Both the position numbers and the translations under genes were made by a program. Below, piece after piece: positions 35,888 through 42,410 of a stretch of DNA of 64,000 nt (positions are counted from its first letter, which is position 1; each line of letters starts with the position of its first letter). Where the stretch lies: contig DATAEK010000061.1 of assembly GCA_036258055.1 (NCBI GenBank), positions 21,521-85,520 on the forward strand. The letters run 5' to 3'. Below the pieces are notes generated by a model. The model saw only the letters and a program-made list of their open reading frames with translations. It searched no databases and was not told where the DNA came from. This DNA comes from DATAEK01 sp036258055. GTDB taxonomy: Bacteria; Acidobacteriota; Vicinamibacteria; Vicinamibacterales; 2-12-FULL-66-21.

Positions 35888-36388
35888 ATGAGCAAGAGCT
35901 CGATCATCACGACCCGGAACACCCCGCCGGAAGGGGTGTCAGCCACGAGCGGAGGGATGCTCGTACGGGCCGAACTCATGGCTGTCGAGACCACCGAGCG
36001 CCTCGAGCTCATCGACCTCACCGCGCAGATCCAGGCGTTCGTCCGGAGCTCCGGCATCCGTGAAGGCGTGGTCAGCGTCTGGTCGATGCACACGACCTTC
36101 GCTCTGTTCATCAACGAAGCGCAGGCGGCGCTGCACGCCGACATCAAGCAGTTGCTCGGCCGTCTGGTCGAGCGCGAAGCATCCTGGTTGCACAACGATC
36201 CTGAACATTCGGACTGCGATCGCATGAACGCCGATGCGCACTTGCGCGCAATCATGCTCGGTCACAGCCTGACGCTGCAGGTCAGCGCCGGCGACGTCGT
36301 GCTCGGACAATGGCAGCGGGTCCTGTCCGCGGAGCTCGACGGGCCCCGATCGCGGACCGTCCGGGTGCAGGTGATGGGCATTGGCTGA
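35888..36388 (+). CDS. YjbQ/UPF0047 family protein
   Basis: 166 residues from ATG 35888 (GAGG upstream). Family motifs: SMHTTFALFINEA, SDCDRMNADAHLRAIMLGHS and LGQWQRVLSAELDGPRSRTVRV. Conserved His and Asp form a metal site. Members have been called secondary thiamine-phosphate synthases from complementation; the true role is unsettled. Likely cotranscribed with mqnE, which starts 2 nt after its stop. Confidence 0.85.
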   Translation: MSKSSIITTRNTPPEGVSATSGGMLVRAELMAVETTERLELIDLTAQIQAFVRSSGIREGVVSVWSMHTTFALFINEAQAALHADIKQLLGRLVEREASWLHNDPEHSDCDRMNADAHLRAIMLGHSLTLQVSAGDVVLGQWQRVLSAELDGPRSRTVRVQVMGIG

Positions 36389-36389
36389 T

Positions 36390-37529
36390 ATGCGCGATCG
36401 TCTCGAGCGTTGCGGTCTCGGCGAGGTCGTCGCGAAAGTCGACGCCGGTGTCAGGCTCGATCTCGAGGACGGCGTCCGCCTGTTCGAGTGCCCGGATCTG
36501 CTCGCGCTGGGGTGGCTGGCGAACCGCGAGCGGGAGCGTCGTCACGAGGACCGGACCTACTACAACTACAACATCCGGATCGAAGCGACGAACGTCTGCG
36601 TGGCGAGCTGCCTGTTCTGCTCGTTCGCGCGGCTCAAGCCCGGCGATCCCGGTTCGTACACCATGGCGCTCGACGAAGCGTGGGACAAGCTTCGCGTGCG
36701 CGCCGACCAGCCGCTGACTGAAATCCACGTCGTCAACGGCCTGCATCCGGATCTGCCGTTCGACTACTACAAGGATCTACTCCGCGGGTTCAAGCGGATC
36801 CGGCCGAACATTCACTTGAAGTGCTTCACGGCCGTCGAGATCGCGTTCTTCGCCGACTTGTATGGCATGACCGACGAACAGGTCCTGCGGGAGCTCCAGG
36901 CGGTCGGCCTCGACTCACTGCCCGGCGGCGGCGCGGAGATCTTCGCTGAGCGCGTGCGACGCAAGATCTGTCACGACAAGTGCGGTACCGATCGCTACCT
37001 CGAGATTCACCGTCTCGCGCACGGCCTGGGCATGCGCTCGAACGTGACGATGATCTACGGCCACATCGAGACGATGGAGGAACGCGTCGATCACATGATC
37101 AGGACGCGTGAACTCCAGGACCGGACGGGCGGGCTTCAAGCATTCATTCCGCTCGCGTTTCACCCCGACAACAACCAGATGCGCAAGTTGCCGGCCCCGA
37201 GCGCGACGGACACGCTCCGTGTACACGCCGTCGCGCGGCTGATGTGCGACAACATTCCGCACGTGAAGGCATTCTGGATTGCGAGTGGTGTGGACGTGGC
37301 GCAGATCGCGCTCTGGTTCGGCGTCGACGATCTCGACGGTACCGTGCAGGAAGAGAAGATCTACCACATGGCCGGCGCGCGAACGCCGGAGGCGATGACC
37401 CCGTCCGCGATTCGCCGGCTCATCCGCAGTGCCGGCCGCGCGCCTATCGAGCGCGACACCCTCTACAACGTCGTCACCGGACCCGAGGCGCCGGATGAGG
37501 TTCCCGCGAAGGTCGCTCTGGTACAGTAA
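36390..37529 (+). CDS. mqnE: Aminofutalosine synthase (MqnE), radical SAM
   Basis: 379 residues from ATG 36390. Radical-SAM cysteines C70, C74, C77 (CVASCLFC) within IRIEATNVC; family blocks LHPDLPFDYYKDLLRGFK, GLDSLPGGGAEIFAERVR and SNVTMIYGHIET. It adds a SAM-derived adenosyl radical to 3-(1-carboxyvinyloxy)benzoate, the first radical step of the futalosine menaquinone pathway. Followed by nadA after 35 nt. Confidence 0.94.
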   Translation: MRDRLERCGLGEVVAKVDAGVRLDLEDGVRLFECPDLLALGWLANRERERRHEDRTYYNYNIRIEATNVCVASCLFCSFARLKPGDPGSYTMALDEAWDKLRVRADQPLTEIHVVNGLHPDLPFDYYKDLLRGFKRIRPNIHLKCFTAVEIAFFADLYGMTDEQVLRELQAVGLDSLPGGGAEIFAERVRRKICHDKCGTDRYLEIHRLAHGLGMRSNVTMIYGHIETMEERVDHMIRTRELQDRTGGLQAFIPLAFHPDNNQMRKLPAPSATDTLRVHAVARLMCDNIPHVKAFWIASGVDVAQIALWFGVDDLDGTVQEEKIYHMAGARTPEAMTPSAIRRLIRSAGRAPIERDTLYNVVTGPEAPDEVPAKVALVQ

Positions 37530-37564
37530 TTGCGGTATCGGTAGGGTAACCTCCGATCAATCAG

Positions 37565-38719
37565 ATGGATATCAAGCTCCTCACAGAGGTCGAAAAGGCG
37601 AGCATCGGTGAGCGTCAGCCGTTGCCCGAGCGCTACCTCCGGCTGTCAGACGACGAGATGGACGCGCGAATTGCCGAGGCGAAACGCACACTTGGCGAAC
37701 GCGTCGTCATCCTCGGACATCACTATCAGCGCGACGAGGTGATCAAGTTCGCTGACTACACCGGCGACTCGCTCAAGCTTGCGCGGGCGGCAGCGAGCCG
37801 AGGCAAGGCCGAGTTCATTGTCTTCTGCGGTGTGCACTTCATGGCCGAAAGCGCGGACATCGTCCGCGCGCCGCACCAGAAGGTGATGTTGCCGGATCTC
37901 GCCGCCGGCTGTTCGATGGCCGACATGGCGGCGCCCGATCAGCTCGACATGTGCTGGCGCGAGCTTGGTGAAATGGGGATTGCGACCGACGCTACGGACA
38001 GCGGACGGGCAGGCGTGATCCCGGTGACCTACATCAACTCTTCCGCCGCCATCAAAGCCTTCTGCGGCGAGCACGGCGGCATCGTCTGCACGTCGACCAA
38101 CGCGCGAGCCATCATGTCGTGGGCGTGGGAGCGCGGCGAGAAGCTCCTGATGCTTCCCGACCAGCATCTGGGGCGCAACACCGCGTACGCGATGGGCGTT
38201 TCACTCGATGAGATGGTGGTCTGGGATCCCAACGAGATCTGGGGCGGCCTCGAGCCGGACGCCATCAAGCGCGCGCGCCTGATTTTGTGGAAGGGTCACT
38301 GCTCGGTGCACACGCGGTTCACGGTGCAGCAGGTCGATGCCTTCCGGAAGAAGTACCCCCAAGGCAAGGTCATCGCGCACCCCGAGTGCACGCTCGACGT
38401 CGTCCAGGCATCTGACGCGAGCGGTTCGACCGAGCAGATCATCACGACTGTCAAGAACTCGCCCGCGGGCAGCGTCTGGGCCGTCGCGACGGAGGTCCAC
38501 CTCGTCAGCCGGCTCACCCACGACGTCGCACCCGACAAGACCGTGGTCACGCTCGATCCATTCGGCTGCCTCTGCTCGACGATGTTCCGCGTGTCGCCGA
38601 ATCACCTGCTGTGGATTCTTGAAGGCCTGGTTGACGGTCAAATCCACAACCAGATCGTCGTTCCGGAACCGACGAAATCGCTCGCCAGGCTCGCGCTGGA
38701 TCGGATGTTGGCGGCCTAG
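37565..38719 (+). CDS. nadA: Quinolinate synthase NadA
   Basis: 384 residues. Iminoaspartate/DHAP condensing enzyme of NAD synthesis with a [4Fe-4S] cluster. Motifs: VILGHHYQRDEVIKFADYTGDSL, FCGVHFMAESADI, LPDLAAGCSMADM, YINSSAAIKAFCG, CTSTNA, LPDQHLGRNTA, HPECTLDVV and DPFGCLCSTM. Cluster Cys are in the GCSM, HPEC and CLC regions. nadB and nadC are not in the window. Confidence 0.95.
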   Translation: MDIKLLTEVEKASIGERQPLPERYLRLSDDEMDARIAEAKRTLGERVVILGHHYQRDEVIKFADYTGDSLKLARAAASRGKAEFIVFCGVHFMAESADIVRAPHQKVMLPDLAAGCSMADMAAPDQLDMCWRELGEMGIATDATDSGRAGVIPVTYINSSAAIKAFCGEHGGIVCTSTNARAIMSWAWERGEKLLMLPDQHLGRNTAYAMGVSLDEMVVWDPNEIWGGLEPDAIKRARLILWKGHCSVHTRFTVQQVDAFRKKYPQGKVIAHPECTLDVVQASDASGSTEQIITTVKNSPAGSVWAVATEVHLVSRLTHDVAPDKTVVTLDPFGCLCSTMFRVSPNHLLWILEGLVDGQIHNQIVVPEPTKSLARLALDRMLAA

Positions 38720-38735
38720 GCCGAGCTGATACTTG

Positions 38736-38770
38736 TCGCTGTCCGCTGTCCGCTGGCTGCTGGCTGCTGT
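38736..38770. repeat. Degenerate 7-nt-period tandem repeat
   Basis: TCGCTGT CCGCTGT CCGCTGG CTGCTGG CTGCTGT: five heptamers downstream of nadA. Confidence 0.65.
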
Positions 38771-38819
38771 CGGCGGGTTGATACCCGCTGTCCTCGCTGG
38801 ACGTCAGCACGTCCTCACC

Positions 38820-38892
38820 TTGCACAGCACCCTGCCCGTCGCACCCGCCACGGTGCACGCCCGCACGCTGAACGGTGCACGCTGAACGTTTG
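38820..38892. repeat. Degenerate 7-nt-period tandem repeat, GCACNNT family, copy A
   Basis: About ten heptamers: TTGCACA, GCACCCT, GCCCGTC, GCACCCG, CCACGGT, GCACGCC, CGCACGC, TGAACGG, TGCACGC, TGAACGT. Starts and ends with the same units as copy B at 42293-42369. Confidence 0.65.
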
Positions 38893-38976
38893 AGCGTCAG
38901 CTCCCGCTGAGTCGCCAGTGCGCCGACTGTTATAGGATCAGAAGTCTGTCCGGACGACGGAAGAAGGAGAGAGCTG

Positions 38977-39576
38977 ATGGCGCACGAACTTCCACCGCTG
39001 CCCTACGATTACAAGGTCCTGGAGCCGCACATCGACGAACAGACGATGCGGATCCACCACGACAAGCACCACGGCACGTACGTCACGAACCTGAATGCGG
39101 CGCTCGAGAAGCATCCCGAGCTGCAGCAGAAGAGCGCTGAGGATCTGGTCCGCGGCATCAACAGCGTGCCCGAGGACATCCGCCCCGCGGTCCGCAACAA
39201 CGGCGGCGGGCACGTGAACCACACGATGTTCTGGGAGATCATGGGGCCGGGCAAGGGTGGAGCGCCGGGCGGCGCGATCGGTGATGCCATCAAGTCGTCG
39301 TTCGGCAGTTTCGATGCGTTCAAGGAGCAGCTTCAGAAGGCAGGGCTCGGCCGGTTCGGCAGCGGCTGGGCCTGGCTCATCGACGCCGGCGGCAAGCTGG
39401 TGATCGAGAGCACGGCAAATCAGGACAGCCCGCTGATGGAAGGGAAGAAACCCATCCTCGGCGTGGACGTCTGGGAACACGCCTACTACCTGAAGTATCA
39501 GAACCGTCGCGCCGACTACCTGACCGCGTGGTGGAACGTGGTGAACTGGGACGCGGTCAACAAGCGGTTCAAATAA
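38977..39576 (+). CDS. sodA: Superoxide dismutase (Fe/Mn)
   Basis: 199 residues. Metal ligands: first His in MRIHHDKHHGTYV, second in HVNHTMFWEIM, and D/H in GVDVWEHAYYLKYQNRRADYL. It dismutates superoxide in the cytoplasm. GGAGAG lies 7 nt upstream. Converges with a selenocysteine-type peroxiredoxin, making a small oxidative-stress pair. Confidence 0.95.
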   Translation: MAHELPPLPYDYKVLEPHIDEQTMRIHHDKHHGTYVTNLNAALEKHPELQQKSAEDLVRGINSVPEDIRPAVRNNGGGHVNHTMFWEIMGPGKGGAPGGAIGDAIKSSFGSFDAFKEQLQKAGLGRFGSGWAWLIDAGGKLVIESTANQDSPLMEGKKPILGVDVWEHAYYLKYQNRRADYLTAWWNVVNWDAVNKRFK

Positions 39577-39581
39577 TTCTG

Positions 39582-39609
39582 GTAGGCCCGGCCTCACGGT
39601 CGGGCCTAC
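39582..39609. terminator. Symmetric hairpin between convergent sodA and peroxiredoxin
   Basis: GTAGGCCCGGCC, loop TCAC, GGTCGGGCCTAC: 12 pairs including one G-U. It covers the peroxiredoxin stop codon. No U-tract follows on either strand, so it may be a bidirectional terminator or an intergenic hairpin repeat. Confidence 0.55.
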
Positions 39610-40082
39610 AGCGTCAGCTTCGCCAGCGCCGCCTCGATCTCCTCGTGGCTCGGAAACTCCTCCTGGCTCTCGCCGATGAACGAGTAGCGGATCGATCCTG
39701 ACGGATCGATCAGGAATAGCGCCGGGCGCGCGATGTTCCAGGCATCGAGGCCGAACCGGTGCCAGACGCCGTAGGCCTTCAGCACCTCGCGCGACTCGTC
39801 CACGAGGATGTTGAACGGCAGTCCCGCGTCCTCGACATACCGCCGTACAACCGCCGACGACTGCGCGACTACGGCCACAACCTGGATCCCTCGAGCCGTG
39901 TATTCGGGAGAATGTTCTGCCAGTTCACCGAACCGGCGTCGGCAGTTCGGTCACCACGTGCCGCGGTGAAACGCGAGCAGCACCGGACCTTTGTTCAGAA
40001 AGTCCTGCAGTGACTCGCGGTCGCCTTTCTGCGTCGGCAACTCGAACGGAGGGGCGGTGGTGAGAAGGGACGTCTTCGACAT
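39606..40082 (-). CDS. Peroxiredoxin-like AhpC/TSA selenoprotein with in-frame TGA (UxxC)
   Basis: From ATG 40082 the frame runs 158 residues with one internal TGA (39953-39951, codon 44). Around it the sequence reads LLAFHRGTW-U-PNCRRRFGEL, where the AhpC/TSA peroxiredoxin-like family has FxRGxWCPYC. So the TGA stands for the first, peroxidatic-type Cys and C47 is kept. Before it lie APPFELPTQKGDRESLQDFL and KGPVLLAF; after it VVAVVAQSS, LPFNILVDES and ARPALFLIDPSGSIRY, all family-like. A hairpin with GGU loop follows at the SECIS distance. It would reduce peroxides or disulfides. Standard annotation gives only a 90-residue C-terminal fragment. Confidence 0.85.
39919..39950 (-). promoter_or_regulatory. 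bSECIS-like hairpin after the peroxiredoxin TGA
   Basis: Minus strand: GCCGGTTC (39937-39930), loop GGT (39929-39927), GAACTGGC (39926-39919); 8 pairs with one G-U. The loop starts 21 nt after the TGA and begins with GG. A competing CCGAAC/GTTCGG stem immediately after the TGA is also possible. Confidence 0.75.
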
Positions 40083-40118
40083 GCGATGGCCAGAATCGCC
40101 GCAACTGCCAGAATCGTC
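40083..40118. repeat. Degenerate 9-nt-period tandem repeat, second copy
   Basis: GCGATGGCC AGAATCGCC GCAACTGCC AGAATCGTC, the same RRAATYGCC consensus as 21109-21162, directly upstream of the peroxiredoxin start. Confidence 0.6.
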
Positions 40119-40177
40119 GGATTACCGGTTCGAACACGATCGTCGCGACCGCTGATCGATTCGGACACTCTTGGCAA

Positions 40178-41401
40178 TTAGAAGAGTTTCACCTCCACCA
40201 TCTCTCCTGCTTCCACGATGTCGGTCTGCGCCGGGATCTCGATGTAGCCGTCAGCCTGCGACATACTCGTGATGTCACCCGAGGCCTTGAACGCTGGCAC
40301 GGCCTGACCGTCCACCAGCTTCACTGAGTAGAACTGATGCCGTCCCGTCGTGGACACGACGCGCCGCGCGAGCGGCACGGTCGTCGTCTGCGGTCGATGA
40401 TCGGGCAGGCGTGCGAGTCGCCGCAGCAGCGGGATGAGGAGCATGTACGCGTTCGACAGGCATGAGGTCGGATAGCCGGGCATTCCCAAGACCGGCTGAT
40501 TGCCAATTCGTCCGAAGACCGTCGGCTTGCCGGGCTTCACCGCGATGCCGTGGAAGATCACTTCGCCCAGCCGCTGGAGGACGTCGAGGATCAGATCGCG
40601 TTCGCCGACGGAGCTGCCGCCCGAGAACACCAGCACGTCATGACCCGCGGCCGCCCGGACCGCGGCGGCGAGGTCGTCGATAGTGTCAAGAGCGGTCGGC
40701 AGGACCACAGGCGTCCCGCCATGGGCGGTGATGACCGCCGACAGCGTGTAGCGGTTGATGTCGTAAATCTGTCCCGCGGCGAGCGGTCGGCCCGGTTCGA
40801 CGATTTCGTTGCCCGTCGAGAGGATGGCCACACGAGGTCGCGCGAAGACCTCGATCTCCGTCACGCCGGTGGCGGCGATTGCACCGATGCGGCTCGGGTT
40901 CAGTACGGCGCCCTGTTCGAGAAGCGTCTGACCCGACGCGATGTCAGCCGCCCGCCGGCCGACATGCTGACGCGGGTAGACCGGCGTGAGCACACGGATA
41001 ACGCTCGCGTCCGCGCGTTCCGTCTCTTCCACCATCACCACCGCATCCGCGCCCTCGGGCATCGGCGCACCCGTCGCGATCTCGATGCACTCTCCGTGGC
41101 TGACGCGGCGAGACGGCACCTGACCCGTGTAGACCTTCTCGATGCAGGTCAGCGATCGGGGATCGTACGGCCCGGCGCCAAACGTGTCCTCCGCGATCAC
41201 CGCGTAGCCGTCCATCGCCGCGCGATCGAACGGCGGGACGTCAACCGCGGACACGACCGGCTGAGCGATGACGCGGCCGTTGGCCTCGCCGATGTGGATG
41301 CGCTCGGCCGACTGCACCGGCGTTGCCGATTCCATCATCAGCGTCAGCGCTTCATCGAGCGGAATCGTTTCACGAATGGGCCGCATGGTTCTGCTGGTCA
41401 T
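40178..41401 (-). CDS. moeA: Molybdopterin molybdenumtransferase MoeA
   Basis: 407 residues, full length. Domain marks: VDVPPFDRAAMDGYAV, ATGAPMPEGADAVVMVEE, RVAILSTGNEIVEPG, VFSGGSSVGERD (MPT-binding loop), VKPGKPTVFGRIGNQPVLGMPGYPTSCLSNAYML. It inserts molybdate into adenylylated molybdopterin. A mogA/moaB-type gene lies upstream in the same direction. Confidence 0.94.
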   Translation of the reverse strand: MTSRTMRPIRETIPLDEALTLMMESATPVQSAERIHIGEANGRVIAQPVVSAVDVPPFDRAAMDGYAVIAEDTFGAGPYDPRSLTCIEKVYTGQVPSRRVSHGECIEIATGAPMPEGADAVVMVEETERADASVIRVLTPVYPRQHVGRRAADIASGQTLLEQGAVLNPSRIGAIAATGVTEIEVFARPRVAILSTGNEIVEPGRPLAAGQIYDINRYTLSAVITAHGGTPVVLPTALDTIDDLAAAVRAAAGHDVLVFSGGSSVGERDLILDVLQRLGEVIFHGIAVKPGKPTVFGRIGNQPVLGMPGYPTSCLSNAYMLLIPLLRRLARLPDHRPQTTTVPLARRVVSTTGRHQFYSVKLVDGQAVPAFKASGDITSMSQADGYIEIPAQTDIVEAGEMVEVKLF

Positions 41402-41414
41402 CTCTCGTCTCTCT

Positions 41415-41442
41415 TAGTCGGTATTCGGCGTTCGGCGCTCGG
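41415..41442. repeat. 7-nt-period repeat, TCGG-ending units
   Basis: TAGTCGG TATTCGG CGTTCGG CGCTCGG, just upstream of moeA. On the other strand the units read CCGANNN, i.e. inverted relative to the array at 41641-41678. Confidence 0.65.
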
Positions 41443-41520
41443 ATTGCCATCCCATGCCTTTTGGCCGTGCTGGGCTGCCGCTGGGATACGACCGGGTACT
41501 GAATCAGCAGCGCCTGCGAC

Positions 41521-41590
41521 TGCGGCCGAGCACGAATGTGCGAGGCTGCCGCGAGCGGGGGTGGGGCCCCGCGAGCACTGAATAATGCCA
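41521..41590. repeat. Dispersed hairpin repeat, partial copy 3
   Basis: Shares the CGAGCRCGAAYGYGCGAG segment and the GGGGGTGGGGCCCC hairpin core with copies 1 and 2, in the moeA-mogA spacer. The stem is less perfect here. Confidence 0.6.
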
Positions 41591-41640
41591 GCCGAGCCTG
41601 CGCGCATAACCCGTTCGCTGAACGCGATCACGCGAGCCGC

Positions 41641-41678
41641 CCGAACCCCGAACCTCGAGCGCCGAGTACCGAGTCCCG
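41641..41678. repeat. 7-nt-period repeat, CCGANNN family
   Basis: CCGAACC CCGAACC TCGAGCG CCGAGTA CCGAGTC CCG. The window's first bases (CCGAGTCCCGG, 1-11) look like the end of another copy. Confidence 0.65.
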
Positions 41679-41682
41679 CGCA

Positions 41683-42180
41683 CTATCGTCGCAACTCCCC
41701 CACGACGTGCCCGATCTCCGGAAGAATCAGTTTCGTCATCGCCAGGCGAACCGCGTGTTCCGATCCCGGCAGAGAGAAGACCGCCGTTCGTTCGATCGTA
41801 CCCGCGGTCGCGCGGCTCAGCATCGCGGCGGAGCCAACCTCTGCGTAGCTGAGCATGCGGAACAACTCGCCGAAGCCGTCCAACCGCTTGGTGAGCACGC
41901 CGCTGATCGCTTCGTAGGTGCTATCGCGCGCGGTGACCCCGGTGCCGCCGGTCGTGATGATCACATCAGCGTTCGCCGCCTGAGCGATCACGGTCGCGCG
42001 GACGGCATCGGGATCGTCACGAACGATGAGTCGCCCCGCCAACTCGTGCCCCGCCCCGCTCAGAAGCTCGCGAATCGCGTCGCCGCTCGTATCGTTCGCC
42101 TCGGTTCGCGTGTCGCTGATCGTAAGCACGAAGCAGCGCACTGACTTCGGCGCGTCTTTGCGGTGCAGGGCCGTGCTCAC
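41683..42180 (-). CDS. Molybdopterin adenylyltransferase-like protein (MogA/MoaB)
   Basis: 165 residues from GTG 42180; the longer open frame upstream runs through heptamer repeats and is not family-like. Core: CFVLTISDTRTEANDTSG, IITTGGTGVTARDSTYEA and FSLPGSEHAVRLAMTKLILPEIGHVVGEL. MogA/MoaB adenylates molybdopterin before MoeA acts; moeA is the next gene on this strand, about 280 nt on. Confidence 0.88.
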   Translation of the reverse strand: MSTALHRKDAPKSVRCFVLTISDTRTEANDTSGDAIRELLSGAGHELAGRLIVRDDPDAVRATVIAQAANADVIITTGGTGVTARDSTYEAISGVLTKRLDGFGELFRMLSYAEVGSAAMLSRATAGTIERTAVFSLPGSEHAVRLAMTKLILPEIGHVVGELRR

Positions 42181-42242
42181 GGCATCGATTATATGGCTGG
42201 GGGAACAGTGACGCGCGTTGTGGTCGCGATCTCGTGTTTCTT

Positions 42243-42277
42243 GTCGCGGTCCGCGATCCGCCGTCCGCTGACCGCGC
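42243..42277. repeat. 7-nt-period repeat, TCCGCNN units
   Basis: GTCGCGG TCCGCGA TCCGCCG TCCGCTG ACCGCGC, five units upstream of the GH3 gene. Confidence 0.6.
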
Positions 42278-42292
42278 TGCCGCCGCCGCACG

Positions 42293-42369
42293 TTGCACAG
42301 CACGTATCACGCCGCACCCCGCACCTTGCCCGTGCGCACCTTGCACGCTGCACCCTGCACGCTGAACAT
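42293..42369. repeat. 7-nt-period repeat, GCACNNT family, copy B
   Basis: Eleven units: TTGCACA, GCACGTA, TCACGCC, GCACCCC, GCACCTT, GCCCGTG, CGCACCT, TGCACGC, TGCACCC, TGCACGC, TGAACAT, then TTGG. It begins and ends like copy A at 38820-38892 but with different internal units. Confidence 0.7.
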
Positions 42370-42410
42370 TTGGGACGTCTCCAGCCCGCGGCCCGCGCTA
42401 GAATTCGGGG

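Noticed and set aside
39606..39878. Stand-alone 90-residue protein
   Set aside because: It is the C-terminal part of the peroxiredoxin; the N-terminal half lies in frame before the TGA.
38720..42369. CRISPR array
   Set aside because: Repeat units are 7 nt, degenerate and without spacers; no cas genes seen.
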